From [Mycobacterium] manitobense (lineage in GTDB: Bacteria; Actinomycetota; Actinomycetes; Mycobacteriales; Mycobacteriaceae), in assembly GCF_025821665.1 (NCBI RefSeq), contig NZ_JACKSJ010000043.1:1-64000 (forward strand): a DNA stretch of 64,000 nt. Reading direction: 5' to 3'. A program made the translations under genes and the position numbers. This document shows, piece after piece, positions 16,348 through 25,055 of the stretch. Every line of letters starts with the position of its first letter. The stretch's first letter is position 1. A model generated the notes under the pieces. That model ran no database searches. It was given only the letters and a program-made list of their open reading frames with translations, and was not told the origin of the DNA.

Positions 16348-17889
16348 GTGACATCATCGGCAGGCGTGGCCACCGAGACGACGAATCCGCAGTCCAAGCC
16401 CCAGTCGATCGCCTACCCGGCGCCCGACTCGCGCCCGCACCGTCGTGACGGCGAGAAGATCGATCCGCACGTCATCGTGCTGTTCGGCGCCACCGGCGAC
16501 CTCGCGAAGCGCAAGCTGCTGCCCGGCATGGCCTACCTGGTGCTGTCGAAGCTCGCGCCGAAGATCCGGGTGGTCGGCACCTCGCTCGAGGACCTGTCCT
16601 CCGACGAGTTCCGACAGCTGACCAGGGAGGCCGTCGACGATTTCGGCGACCACGCGATGACCGACGAGCAGTGGGAGGGCTTCGCGAGCCGCATCACCTA
16701 CGTGCCCCAGGGCGCGGGTCCGGACGCGTTGGCGGCCGCGGTCGGCGAGGCCGAGGCCGAATTGGGCGAGGACACCCGTCGGCTGCACTACCTGTCGGTG
16801 CCGCCGAAGGCCGCGAAGGCCGTCATCACCATGCTCAAGGACGCCGACCTCGTCGACCGGTCCCGGGTGGTGATGGAGAAGCCGTTCGGCACCGACCTGG
16901 ACAGCGCGATCGAGCTCAACGACTTCGTGCACGAGACATTCGCCGAGATGCAGATCTTCCGCATCGACCACTTCCTCGGCAAGGAGGCGGCGCAGAACAT
17001 CCTGGCCTTCCGGTTCGCCAACGGGCTGTTCGAGCCGATCTGGAACCGCAACTTCATCGACCACATCCAGATCGACATCCCCGAGAAGCTCGGCCTGGAC
17101 CAGCGGGCCAACTTCTACGAGAGCACCGGCGCCTTCAAGGACATGGTGGTCACCCACCTGTTCCAGGTGATGGCGTTCGTGGTGATGGAACCGCCGACCG
17201 CGCTGGAGCCCCGGGCGATCAGCGAGGAGAAGAACAAGGTCTTCCGGTCGATGCTGCCCATCAACCCCTCGCAGGTGGTGCGCGGCCAGTACGCCGGTTA
17301 CCGCAACGAGGACGGCGTCGCCCGGGATTCGGAGACCGAGACGTTCATCGCGCTCGAGGTCGGCATCGACAACTGGCGGTGGGCCGGGGTGCCGATCTAC
17401 CTGCGCACCGGCAAGAAGATGGCCGAGGGGCAGCGCATCATCTCGATCGCCTTCAAGGAGGCGCCGCGCACGATGTTCCCGACGGGTTCGGGTGTCGGCT
17501 CGCAGGGGCCGGACCACCTGACGTTCGACCTGGCCGACAACTCGAAGGTGTCCCTGTCGTTCTACGGCAAGCGTCCGGGGCCCGGCATGAAACTCGAGAA
17601 GCTGTCGATGCAGTTCTCCACGCAGGAAACGGAATACGAGGCCGACGTGCTCGAGGCCTACGAGCGGCTGATCCTCGACGCGATGCGCGGCGACCACACG
17701 CTGTTCACCACCGCCGAGGGCATCGAATCGCTGTGGGACCGGTCGACGCCACTGCTGGAGGACCCGCCCGCGGTGAAGCTCTACCAGCCGGGCACCTGGG
17801 GCCCCAATGCGATTCACCAGTTGGTCGCGCCCAATGCGTGGCGGCTGCCGTTCGAGCGGGCCTGGCGCGAGAAGAAGAACGGAACCTAA
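16348..17889 (+). CDS. zwf: Glucose-6-phosphate dehydrogenase
   Basis: A 513-residue enzyme of the oxidative pentose phosphate route: glucose 6-phosphate plus NADP gives 6-phosphoglucono-lactone. The nucleotide site is VLFGATGDLAKRKLLP, the substrate signature RIDHFLGKE is at 205-213, and EKPFGTD and YLRTGKKM are conserved. The start is a GTG at 16348 or possibly 16366. The usual tkt-tal-zwf cluster is absent, so this is a stand-alone copy of the kind called zwf1. The 3' end overlaps the convergent HxlR gene by 4 bp. Confidence 0.95.
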   Translation: MTSSAGVATETTNPQSKPQSIAYPAPDSRPHRRDGEKIDPHVIVLFGATGDLAKRKLLPGMAYLVLSKLAPKIRVVGTSLEDLSSDEFRQLTREAVDDFGDHAMTDEQWEGFASRITYVPQGAGPDALAAAVGEAEAELGEDTRRLHYLSVPPKAAKAVITMLKDADLVDRSRVVMEKPFGTDLDSAIELNDFVHETFAEMQIFRIDHFLGKEAAQNILAFRFANGLFEPIWNRNFIDHIQIDIPEKLGLDQRANFYESTGAFKDMVVTHLFQVMAFVVMEPPTALEPRAISEEKNKVFRSMLPINPSQVVRGQYAGYRNEDGVARDSETETFIALEVGIDNWRWAGVPIYLRTGKKMAEGQRIISIAFKEAPRTMFPTGSGVGSQGPDHLTFDLADNSKVSLSFYGKRPGPGMKLEKLSMQFSTQETEYEADVLEAYERLILDAMRGDHTLFTTAEGIESLWDRSTPLLEDPPAVKLYQPGTWGPNAIHQLVAPNAWRLPFERAWREKKNGT

Positions 17890-18224
17890 CCCGTTTCGGG
17901 GCAGCTGATCAGGTCGATGTGCCGCTCTGCCCAATTGCCGAGCGGCTCGAGCGCGGCGAGCAGTTCGACGCCTGCCGGGGTCATCGAGTACTCCACCCGC
18001 GGCGGCACCTCGTGGTAGCTCTCGCGGTGCACCACGCCGTGCCGCTGCAGTTCCTTGAGGTGCTGCGTCAGCATCTTCTGCGAGATGCCGACCAGGCTGC
18101 GGTGCAGCACGTTGAACCGTTTCGGCCCGCCCTGCAGTTCCCACAGGATCAGCGGCTTCCATTTGCCGTCCACCACGGCCATCGCCGCGTCCAGCCCACA
18201 GGTGAACTGCCCCATCTGCGCCAT
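17886..18224 (-). CDS. HxlR-family winged-helix regulator
   Basis: A 112-residue HxlR protein. It has a single Cys near the N-terminus (FTCGLDAAM), the helix GKWKPLILWEL, a recognition helix ISQKMLTQHLKELQRHGVV, and the wing ESYHEVPPRVEYSMTPAG. Some HxlR proteins sense aldehydes or oxidants through that cysteine. It is divergent from two linked NAD(P)-dependent dehydrogenase genes, which are its likely targets. About 95 bp between the starts hold inverted-repeat-like operator candidates. Confidence 0.9.
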   Translation of the reverse strand: MAQMGQFTCGLDAAMAVVDGKWKPLILWELQGGPKRFNVLHRSLVGISQKMLTQHLKELQRHGVVHRESYHEVPPRVEYSMTPAGVELLAALEPLGNWAERHIDLISCPETG

Positions 18225-18242
18225 CGCCGCTCCTCAGCGCCA

Positions 18243-18290
18243 TTACTTACTTTTCGGTGAGTATCGCACTTTTTAGTGGGTACTTGTCGA
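18243..18290. promoter_or_regulatory. Candidate HxlR operator in divergent promoter
   Basis: This A+T-richer stretch between the HxlR start and the dehydrogenase start holds CACTTTTTAGTG (18267-18278), a perfect 4-bp-arm palindrome. Nearby TACTTACTTTTCGGTGAGTA (18245-18264) has imperfect opposing arms, and a further TACTTG follows. HxlR sites are often AGTA/TACT-rich. The symmetry is seen; binding is inferred. Confidence 0.4.
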
Positions 18291-18318
18291 AAACTCCGCG
18301 TGTTTCGACGATGGTGCC

Positions 18319-19191
18319 ATGACATCGACAGAGAGAGTCACCTTCCTGGGCACCGGCGCAATGGGTTCCGCCCTTGTTCGCGCCGCCCTCGACGCGGGTC
18401 ACCGCGTCACCGTCTGGAACCGCACTCCCGACCGTGCAGGCGCACTCGCCGGCGACGGGGCACGCGTCGCGGCGACAGTCGACGAGGCGGTCGACGGCGC
18501 CGACGTGATCGTGGCGTGCCTGTTCGACGCGGCGTCTGTGCGCACGGTGCTCGACCCGGTGGCCGACCGGCTGAACGGCCGGCGGCTGGTGAACGTGACC
18601 ACGACGTCACCGAACGGGGCGCGCGAACTCGCGGCCTGGGCGGCCGAACACCACGTCGACTACCTCGACGGCGGCATCATGGCCGTGCCCGAGATGATCG
18701 GCACGCCCGGCTCGCTGATCTACTACAGCGGATCGCGCGCACTGTTCGACGACGCCCGGCCGCTGCTGCAGACCTGGGGCACAGGAGAATATTTCGGCGA
18801 CGACGCCGGGTCGGCGTCCCTGCACGACCTCGCGCTGCTGTCCACCATGTACGTGATGTTCGCCGGCTTCTTCCACGGCGCCGCGCTGGCGGGCACCGCA
18901 GGCATGCCCGCCAAGGAGTTCGCCGGGCGGGCGATCGGGTGGCTGCAGACCGTGCTGCCCGCGCTCAGTGAATACGCCGAGGTGATCGACGGCGGTGACT
19001 ACACCGTGCCCGGCCAGCAGAGCCTGGACTTCTCCGACATCACCGAGATCGTCGACGCCAGCCGCGGCGCCGGTATCAGCACCGAGGTGGTGGACGTGGT
19101 GCAGCGGCTGATCCACCGCCAGATCGACAGTGGCCACGGCGCACAGGGGTTCGCCCGCGTCATCGAGAGCATCAGGCGGCCCGCAGCATGA
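18319..19191 (+). CDS. NAD(P)-dependent beta-hydroxyacid-dehydrogenase/imine-reductase-like protein (copy 1)
   Basis: A 290-residue protein with the Rossmann motif FLGTGAMGSALVRAALDAGHRVTVWNRT at the N-terminus and a helical C-terminal dimer domain, as in 6-phosphogluconate dehydrogenase-like and imine reductase enzymes. The position of the beta-hydroxyacid-dehydrogenase catalytic lysine is not evident in ALLSTMYVMFAGFFHGAAL, which fits imine reductases better. It is the first of two adjacent paralogues and overlaps the second by ATGA. It is divergent from HxlR. Confidence 0.85.
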   Translation: MTSTERVTFLGTGAMGSALVRAALDAGHRVTVWNRTPDRAGALAGDGARVAATVDEAVDGADVIVACLFDAASVRTVLDPVADRLNGRRLVNVTTTSPNGARELAAWAAEHHVDYLDGGIMAVPEMIGTPGSLIYYSGSRALFDDARPLLQTWGTGEYFGDDAGSASLHDLALLSTMYVMFAGFFHGAALAGTAGMPAKEFAGRAIGWLQTVLPALSEYAEVIDGGDYTVPGQQSLDFSDITEIVDASRGAGISTEVVDVVQRLIHRQIDSGHGAQGFARVIESIRRPAA

Positions 19192-20057
19192 ACAGAGCGA
19201 TGAGCACAATCACCGTCCTCGGGCTCGGACCGATGGGGCAGGCGCTCACCGGCGCCCTGCTCGACGCCGGTCACCGTGTCACCGTGTGGAACCGCACCGC
19301 ATCGAAGGCCGACGGCGTGCTGGCCCGCGGTGCGGACTGGGCAGGCACTCCGGCTCTTGCAATCGCCGCGAGCGACCTCACGCTGATCAACGTCGTCGAC
19401 CACGGCGCCACCGACGCGGTGCTCGACATCGCCGGGGACGCCGTCGACGGCCACACCGTCGTCGGGCTGAGTTCCGACACCCCCGCCGCGGCGCGCGCCA
19501 CCGCGACGGTGGTGGACAAGCTGGGCGGGCGCTACCTCGACGGCGCCATCATGACGCCGACCGACACCATCGGCAGCCGCGACGCGAGCATCCTGTTCGC
19601 CGGGCCGCGGCAGGAGTACGAGACCCACCGCGACGTGCTCGAGGCACTCGGCAGAACTTCCTGGGTGGGTGAGGACGTCGGGCGCGCCGCCGGCTACGAC
19701 ATGGCGCTGCTCGACTTCTTCTGGACGTCGATCAGCGGTGTGCTGCATGCCTTCTCGGTGGCCGGCGCCAACGGCATCACGCCGCGGGAGCTGCTGCCGC
19801 ACGCGCAGGGCATCGTCACCATCCTGGCGCCGATCGTCGACGAACTCGCCGGACGCATCGAGGACGGCCGGCACGGCGACGTGACCGCCCCGGTGTCCTC
19901 GCTGGCCGCATCGCTGGCACACCTGATCGCGGCGTCGCGCGACGCGGGTGTCGACGCCTCGGCGCTGGAGGCGTTGCGGCGCTACACCGACGCGGCGCTC
20001 GCCGACGGGCACGGCGGCGACGAGATCAGCCGGGTGGGTGCATATCTGAAGGCCTGA
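19188..20057 (+). CDS. NAD(P)-dependent beta-hydroxyacid-dehydrogenase/imine-reductase-like protein (copy 2)
   Basis: A 289-residue homologue of its upstream neighbour: VLGLGPMGQALTGALLDAGHRVTVWNRT, then YLDGAIMTPTDTIGSRDASILFAG, and a helical C-terminal half with DMALLDFFWTSISGVLHAF. Both copies keep the same GHRVTVWNRT segment and the region after it, so they arose by tandem duplication and diverged. The ATG at 19188 overlaps the first copy's stop, so they are made together and may form a heterodimer. A start at the internal ATG of codon 5 is possible. Confidence 0.85.
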   Translation: MNRAMSTITVLGLGPMGQALTGALLDAGHRVTVWNRTASKADGVLARGADWAGTPALAIAASDLTLINVVDHGATDAVLDIAGDAVDGHTVVGLSSDTPAAARATATVVDKLGGRYLDGAIMTPTDTIGSRDASILFAGPRQEYETHRDVLEALGRTSWVGEDVGRAAGYDMALLDFFWTSISGVLHAFSVAGANGITPRELLPHAQGIVTILAPIVDELAGRIEDGRHGDVTAPVSSLAASLAHLIAASRDAGVDASALEALRRYTDAALADGHGGDEISRVGAYLKA

Positions 20058-20098
20058 TCCGCACCCGCGGCACGCCATTCGGTGGCAGGGTCGTCAAT

Positions 20099-21976
20099 AT
20101 GGAGCAGAAGCCGCCGAGCGCCGTCATCGAGTCCGCCCACCGGCAGCACCTGACGTCGTTGCCGTTCGACGACACAAGAGATTTCGAGGATGCCGACCGG
20201 GGCTTCATCGCCGCGATGCAACCCTGTGTGGTCACCGCAGCCGACGGCCGGGTGGTTTGGGACAACGACAGCTATTCGTTCCTGACCGGGGACGCCCCCA
20301 CCTCGGTGCACCCGAGCCTGTGGCGGCAGAGCCGGCTGGTCGCCAAGCAGGGCCTCTACGAGGTGGTCGAAGGCGTCTACCAGGTGCGCGGCCTCGACCT
20401 GTCCAACATCAGCTTCATCGAGGGCGACACCGGCATCATCGTCATCGACCCGCTGGTGTCCACCGAGACCGCCGCCGCGGCGCTGGCGCTGTATCGCGCG
20501 CACCGCGGCGAGCGGGAGGTCCGGGCGGTGATCTACACCCACAGCCACGTCGACCACTTCGGCGGCGTGCTCGGCGTGACCACGCAGGCCGACGTGGACG
20601 CGGGCAGGGTCGCCGTCATCGCACCCGAGCACTTCACCGAACACGCCGTGCAGGAGAACGTCTACGCCGGAACGGCGATGGCGCGGCGCGCGGGCTACAT
20701 GTACGGCGCCGCGCTCGACCGCGGACCGCGCGGGCAGGTCGGCTGTGGACTCGGTCAGACGCCGTCCACCGGTGAGGTGAGCATCATCGTGCCGACGATC
20801 GACATCCGGGCCACCGGGGAGAAGCACACCGTCGACGGCGTCGAGATCGAGTTCCAGATGGCGCCAGGCACCGAGGCGCCCGCCGAGATGCACTTCTACT
20901 TCCCGAGGTACCGCGCGCTGTGCATGGCCGAGAACGCCACCCACAACCTGCACAACCTTCTGACGCTGCGGGGTGCGCTTGTGCGTGACCCGCACGGCTG
21001 GGCCGGGTACCTGACCGAGGCCATCGACACCTTCGTCGACCGCGCCGACGTGGTGTTCGCCTCGCACCACTGGCCGACGTGGGGCCGCGAGCGCATCGTC
21101 GAATACCTTTCGCTGCAACGGGATCTATATGCCTACCTGCACGACCAGACGCTGCGGCAGCTCAATCAGGGGCACACCGGCATCGAGATCGCCGAGACCT
21201 TCGAGATGCCGCCCGCGCTGCATCGGGCCTGGCATGCGCACGGCTACTACGGCTCGGTGAGCCACAACGTCAAGGCCGTCTATCAGCGTTACATGGGCTG
21301 GTTCGACGGGAACCCGGGCAGGCTGTGGCAGCATCCGCCCGAGGCGGCGGGGCCCCGCTACGTCGAGGCGATCGGCGGTCTCGACCGGCTCGTCGAGATC
21401 GCGCAGCAGGCGTTCGACGAGGGCGACTACCGCTGGGCGGCAACGCTACTGGATCACGCCATGTTCACCGACCAGACACACGCCGCAGCACGCGCTCTCT
21501 ACGCCGACACCCTGCAGCAGATGGCCTACGGCGCGGAGAACGGCCCCTGGCGCAACTTCTTCCTGGCCGGCGCGACCGAACTCAGCGACGGCAACTTCGG
21601 CACGCCGACCGCGACCGACGCGCCCACCCTGCTGGCTCAGCTGACACCCGAGCAGATCTTCGACAGCCTGGCCATCAACATCAACGGGCCGAGCGCCTGG
21701 GACCTCGATCTGACCCTCGACATCACCTTCGCCGACCTCGACGCCAACTACCGGTTGACGCTGCGCAACGGGGTGCTGGTGCACCGCAGGGTCATCGCCG
21801 ATCCGGCCACCGCCGCGGTCACCCTGACCGCGCAGACCAAGGGCCGGTTCCTGGCGCTCGCCGCCGGCGATTTCACCTCGCCCGGCCTGGGCATCGGCGG
21901 CGACCCGGCCGTGCTGCAGCAGTTGGTGAGCGTGCTGGACCGGGCCGACCCCGACTTCGACATCGTCACCCCGTAG
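20099..21976 (+). CDS. Alkyl sulfatase, metallo-beta-lactamase fold (SdsA1/BDS1-like)
   Basis: A 625-residue class III sulfatase. The MBL metal motif THSHVDHFGG lies near residues 147-156, followed by IAPEHFTEHAVQENVYAGTAMARRAGYMYG and AENATHNLHNLLTLRG, both typical of SdsA1. The middle is the helical dimerisation domain (YWAA-like RWAATLLDHAMF). The C-terminal 120 residues are an SCP2-like fold expected to shield a hydrophobic substrate. It cleaves linear alkyl sulfates such as dodecyl sulfate. No signal peptide is apparent, so it is probably cytosolic. It corresponds to Rv3762c. Confidence 0.93.
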   Translation: MEQKPPSAVIESAHRQHLTSLPFDDTRDFEDADRGFIAAMQPCVVTAADGRVVWDNDSYSFLTGDAPTSVHPSLWRQSRLVAKQGLYEVVEGVYQVRGLDLSNISFIEGDTGIIVIDPLVSTETAAAALALYRAHRGEREVRAVIYTHSHVDHFGGVLGVTTQADVDAGRVAVIAPEHFTEHAVQENVYAGTAMARRAGYMYGAALDRGPRGQVGCGLGQTPSTGEVSIIVPTIDIRATGEKHTVDGVEIEFQMAPGTEAPAEMHFYFPRYRALCMAENATHNLHNLLTLRGALVRDPHGWAGYLTEAIDTFVDRADVVFASHHWPTWGRERIVEYLSLQRDLYAYLHDQTLRQLNQGHTGIEIAETFEMPPALHRAWHAHGYYGSVSHNVKAVYQRYMGWFDGNPGRLWQHPPEAAGPRYVEAIGGLDRLVEIAQQAFDEGDYRWAATLLDHAMFTDQTHAAARALYADTLQQMAYGAENGPWRNFFLAGATELSDGNFGTPTATDAPTLLAQLTPEQIFDSLAININGPSAWDLDLTLDITFADLDANYRLTLRNGVLVHRRVIADPATAAVTLTAQTKGRFLALAAGDFTSPGLGIGGDPAVLQQLVSVLDRADPDFDIVTP

Positions 21977-21981
21977 CGGAG

Positions 21982-22743
21982 CTAGGGCAGGCCGCCGTCG
22001 GCCCGCAGGATCGAACCGGTGGTGAAGCTGGACGCGTCCGACATCAGGAACAGTGCCGCGCCGACGATCTCGACCGGCTCGCCGGCGCGCTGCAGGGCCA
22101 GGTGGCCGAACGGGCGCTCGACGTCCGAGAAGTCCCACGCCTTGCTGACATCGGTGAGGAACGGCCCGGCCATCAGCGTGTTGACCCGCACGGTCGGGCC
22201 GAATGCCTTGGCCAGGCCCTCGGTCAGGGTGTTCAGGCCGGCCTTGGCGGCGGCGTAGGGCAGCATGTGCGGGTCGGGACGCAGCGACCCCGAGGAGCTG
22301 ACGTTGACGATCACCCCGCCGCCGTCGGCGACCATCCGCTCGCCGATCAACGCCGAGAGCCGGAACGGCCCTTTGACGTTGAGGTTGAACACCGCGTCGT
22401 AGAGCTTCTCGGTGACCGACGGCAACGAGTCGTACAGCGGTGACATGCCCGCGTTGTTCACCAGCACGTCCAGCCTGCCGAACCGGTCGTAGACGGCGTC
22501 GACGAGGCCGTCGAGCTGCTCCCACCGGCCGACGTGCACCTGATAGGCCAGCACCGAGCGACCGGTCGCCGCCCCGATCTCCTCGGCCGTCGCCGCACAC
22601 GACTCGAGGTCGCGACTGGCGATCACCACGTCGGCGCCGCACCGCGCCGCGCCGAAGGCGATCTCGCGGCCGAGCCCCCGGCTGCCGCCGGTGACGAGCA
22701 CCACCCGGCCGGTGAGATCGAACAGTTCGTCGGCGTAACCCAT
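21982..22743 (-). CDS. Short-chain dehydrogenase/reductase
   Basis: A 253-residue classical SDR: VVLVTGGSRGLGREIA at the N-terminus, NNAG at about 91-94, the catalytic SSSG serines, YAAAK near residue 150, and a C-terminal GSILRADGGLP. It probably uses NAD(P)H on a hydroxy/keto substrate. It is convergent with the alkyl sulfatase and divergent from the phosphatase gene, whose reading frames start 20 bp apart. The substrate is not known. Confidence 0.92.
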   Translation of the reverse strand: MGYADELFDLTGRVVLVTGGSRGLGREIAFGAARCGADVVIASRDLESCAATAEEIGAATGRSVLAYQVHVGRWEQLDGLVDAVYDRFGRLDVLVNNAGMSPLYDSLPSVTEKLYDAVFNLNVKGPFRLSALIGERMVADGGGVIVNVSSSGSLRPDPHMLPYAAAKAGLNTLTEGLAKAFGPTVRVNTLMAGPFLTDVSKAWDFSDVERPFGHLALQRAGEPVEIVGAALFLMSDASSFTTGSILRADGGLP

Positions 22744-22762
22744 GGCCCCCTATGGTGTCACG

Positions 22763-23362
22763 GTGCAACTGCTTGTGATCCGACATGCGCTTCCGCATCG
22801 CAGCGAACCCGGCCAGGGATCGGACCCCGAACTGTCCGAGGCAGGTGTCGAGCAGGCCGCGCGGCTGCCCGAGGCGCTCAAGCGTTTTCCCGTCACCCGG
22901 CTGGTGAGCAGCCCGCAGCGCCGCGCCGTGCAGACCGCGCAGCCCGTCGCCGACGCCCTCGGGCTCGCCATCGACATCGACGACCGGCTGGCCGAGTACG
23001 ACCGCGACCTGTCGCACTACACGCCGATCGAGGAAGCGTCGCAGGAGGACGTGCAGCGGCTCATCGACGGCCACCTGCCCGGTGGCGTGGACGAGGAGGC
23101 CTTCATCGCCCGGGTGCTCGACGGCGTCGCCGACATCGTCGCGGCGGCGAACCACGAGGACACCGTCGCGCTGTTCAGCCACGGCGGCGTCATCAACGCG
23201 CTGGTGCACAGCCTCATGGAGACCCGGCGACTGCTGTGCGTGCAGGTCGACTACGCGGGAATCACCCGGCTGTTGTCCTCGCGGGAGGGAAAGCTCGGGG
23301 TGGCGTCGGTGAACGGGACCGAACACGTATGGGATCTGCTCCCCAGGAATCTTCGGTGGTGA
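22763..23362 (+). CDS. Histidine phosphatase (phosphoglycerate-mutase-like)
   Basis: A 199-residue histidine phosphatase. The active-site LVIRHAL is a variant of RHG with Ala in third place. LVSSPQRRAVQTAQP supplies the second Arg, and VALFSHGGVINAL the second His. The GTG at 22763 gives the usual start just before the first strand. A longer ATG at 22742 would overlap the divergent SDR's start codon, so the short form is preferred. It probably dephosphorylates a small molecule. It is followed by the acyl-CoA-dehydrogenase-linked kinase-like gene in the same direction. Confidence 0.86.
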   Translation: MQLLVIRHALPHRSEPGQGSDPELSEAGVEQAARLPEALKRFPVTRLVSSPQRRAVQTAQPVADALGLAIDIDDRLAEYDRDLSHYTPIEEASQEDVQRLIDGHLPGGVDEEAFIARVLDGVADIVAAANHEDTVALFSHGGVINALVHSLMETRRLLCVQVDYAGITRLLSSREGKLGVASVNGTEHVWDLLPRNLRW

Positions 23363-23407
23363 GCGCTTGCGCGAACCGCCCATCAGGTGCGGTGGTAGAC
23401 AAGTGCC

Positions 23408-24460
23408 GTGACAACGGATGTTTCCCCTGAGGGTGCCGGCCCACTCGAAGGTCTCGACCTCGACGCGCTGGACCGCCATCTGCGCGGCGAAGGCATCGCC
23501 CGCACCGGTGAGTTGCGGGGCGAGCTCATCGCCGGCGGCCGGTCCAACCTGACCTTCCTGGTCTTCGACGACGCCTCGAAGTGGGTGCTTCGCCGCCCGC
23601 CGCTGCACGGCCTCACCCCGTCGGCACACGACATGGCCCGCGAATACCGGGTGGTCGCCGCGCTCGCCGACACTCCGGTGCCGGTGGCCCGTGCCGTCAC
23701 CATGCGCAACGACGACTCCGTGCTGGGCGCGCCGTTCCAGATGGTCGAGCACGTCGAGGGCCGCGTGGTGCGCACCGCCGACGAACTCGAGGCACTCGGC
23801 GACCGCGAGACGCTCGACTGGTGTGTCACCGCGCTGATCCAGGCGCTGGCCGACCTGCACGCCGTCGACCCCGCGGCGGTCGGGCTGTCCGACTTCGGCA
23901 AGCCCGACGGCTACCTCGAACGCCAGGTCCGGCGGTGGGGTTCGCAGTGGGAGCTGGTCCGCCACGACGACGATCCCCGTGACGCCGACGTCGCCCGGCT
24001 GCATCAGGCGCTCGGCGCGGCGGTGCCGGCGCAGAGCCGGGCGTCGATCGTGCACGGAGACTTCCGGATCGACAACACCATCCTGGACGCCACCGATGCC
24101 ACCACGGTGCGCGCGGTGCTGGACTGGGAGATGTCGACCCTGGGCGATCCGCTCAGCGACGCCGCGCTGATGTGCGTGTACCGCCACCCGACGTTCAACT
24201 ACGTGCACAACGAGGCGGCGTGGGCGTCGCCGCTGCTGCCGACGGCCGACGAGATGGCCGAGCGGTATTCGACGATATCGGGTCAGCCGCTGGCGAACTG
24301 GAGCTTCTACATGGGGCTGGCGTACTTCAAGCTGGCGATCATCGCCGCGGGCATCGACTACCGGTCCCGGATGGGCGCAGCGGGCCCCGACAACGTCGGC
24401 GAGGCGGTCGCCCCGCTGATCACCGCCGGTCTCGAGGCGCTGACCACCGAGGGTTGGTGA
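23408..24460 (+). CDS. Phosphotransferase-family protein (APH-like, ACAD10/FadE36-like)
   Basis: A 350-residue kinase-fold protein. AGGRSNLTFLV is the nucleotide loop, RRPPLHGLTPSAHDMAREYRV is typical of the acyl-CoA-dehydrogenase-linked subgroup, and VHGDFRIDNTI plus VLDWEMSTLGDPLSD carry the catalytic Asp and metal Asp. It corresponds to Rv3761c, which carries the name fadE36 although it is not an acyl-CoA dehydrogenase. Such proteins phosphorylate hydroxyacyl substrates in the eukaryotic ACAD10/11 system. It follows the phosphatase gene by 45 bp. Confidence 0.87.
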   Translation: MTTDVSPEGAGPLEGLDLDALDRHLRGEGIARTGELRGELIAGGRSNLTFLVFDDASKWVLRRPPLHGLTPSAHDMAREYRVVAALADTPVPVARAVTMRNDDSVLGAPFQMVEHVEGRVVRTADELEALGDRETLDWCVTALIQALADLHAVDPAAVGLSDFGKPDGYLERQVRRWGSQWELVRHDDDPRDADVARLHQALGAAVPAQSRASIVHGDFRIDNTILDATDATTVRAVLDWEMSTLGDPLSDAALMCVYRHPTFNYVHNEAAWASPLLPTADEMAERYSTISGQPLANWSFYMGLAYFKLAIIAAGIDYRSRMGAAGPDNVGEAVAPLITAGLEALTTEGW

Positions 24461-24856
24461 CTATCGCCGCGCGGCCTTGAGGTTGCGTTTGGCGGCTTTG
24501 CGCAACTGGAAGAGGCGCACCGTCCCGACGGCGACGGTCAGCAGCCCACCGCATACCGCGGCGCCGAGGATCGCCACACCCAGTGGCAGGCTCCAGCTCC
24601 AGCCGAGGAACGCGAACTGCGCCGACTCGGTGTTCTGCGCGATGAAGATCAGCAGCACGATCAGGATCAGCAGCCCGATGATCACCGCCGACCACAGCGC
24701 GGCCGCCCGGGTGAACTTCACTTCCTTCACATCGGCCGCCGCCGCGGGCTGGTGCGGCAGCGGTTCGATGTCACCCGGGCTCGGGGGACCGGGGTTCGGC
24801 GGGCCGAGGGGTTGGGGTGTCGACCCCGTCGGCGCCCCGTAGGGATCGGTGCTCAT
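24461..24856 (-). CDS. LapA-domain membrane protein
   Basis: A 131-residue protein. A proline-rich N-terminal 60 residues precede two membrane segments (LWSAVIIGLLILIVLLIFIAQN and LPLGVAILGAAVCGGLLTVAVG) and a basic tail (RKAAKRNLKAARR). This is the LapA (DUF1049) pattern: NT(E)SAQFAFLGWSWSLPLGVAIL between the two helices. The ATG at 24856 is chosen over an in-frame GTG-type extension to 24922. It is divergent from proX and corresponds to Rv3760. In other bacteria LapA is tied to lipopolysaccharide assembly; the role here is unknown. Confidence 0.83.
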   Translation of the reverse strand: MSTDPYGAPTGSTPQPLGPPNPGPPSPGDIEPLPHQPAAAADVKEVKFTRAAALWSAVIIGLLILIVLLIFIAQNTESAQFAFLGWSWSLPLGVAILGAAVCGGLLTVAVGTVRLFQLRKAAKRNLKAARR

Positions 24857-25055
24857 AGCCTCATCATTGCCCCTTCCCAGGGTTTGCGAAACCACCCGCA
24901 CCTGCCGTAACCGACGTGTCATCGGCGCTGTTCGCCGGGCGTGGCGCCGTCCGCGGAGTCCTGCTCAGCGTGCACCAAAGCCCGGCAGCACCGCCCGCAT
25001 GCCGCTAGGGTCCTGACGAGCGCAGGCCCCCAAGGTTCCGGAGAGGACGTTCGCC

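Noticed and set aside
16354..18243. Long minus-strand open frame opposite zwf
   Set aside because: It is antisense to a clear G6PDH; the composition is Arg/Asp/Val-rich as expected for a shadow frame and no domain is visible.
21446..24208. Very long minus-strand frame of about 920 codons
   Set aside because: It is open across three real genes on other frames (alkylsulfatase end, SDR, phosphatase, kinase-like). It has no domain and the Gly/Arg-rich composition of shadow frames.
24857..25055. Possible riboswitch before proX
   Set aside because: No conserved fold was recognised; only a promoter-size divergent gap with a normal ribosome-binding site.
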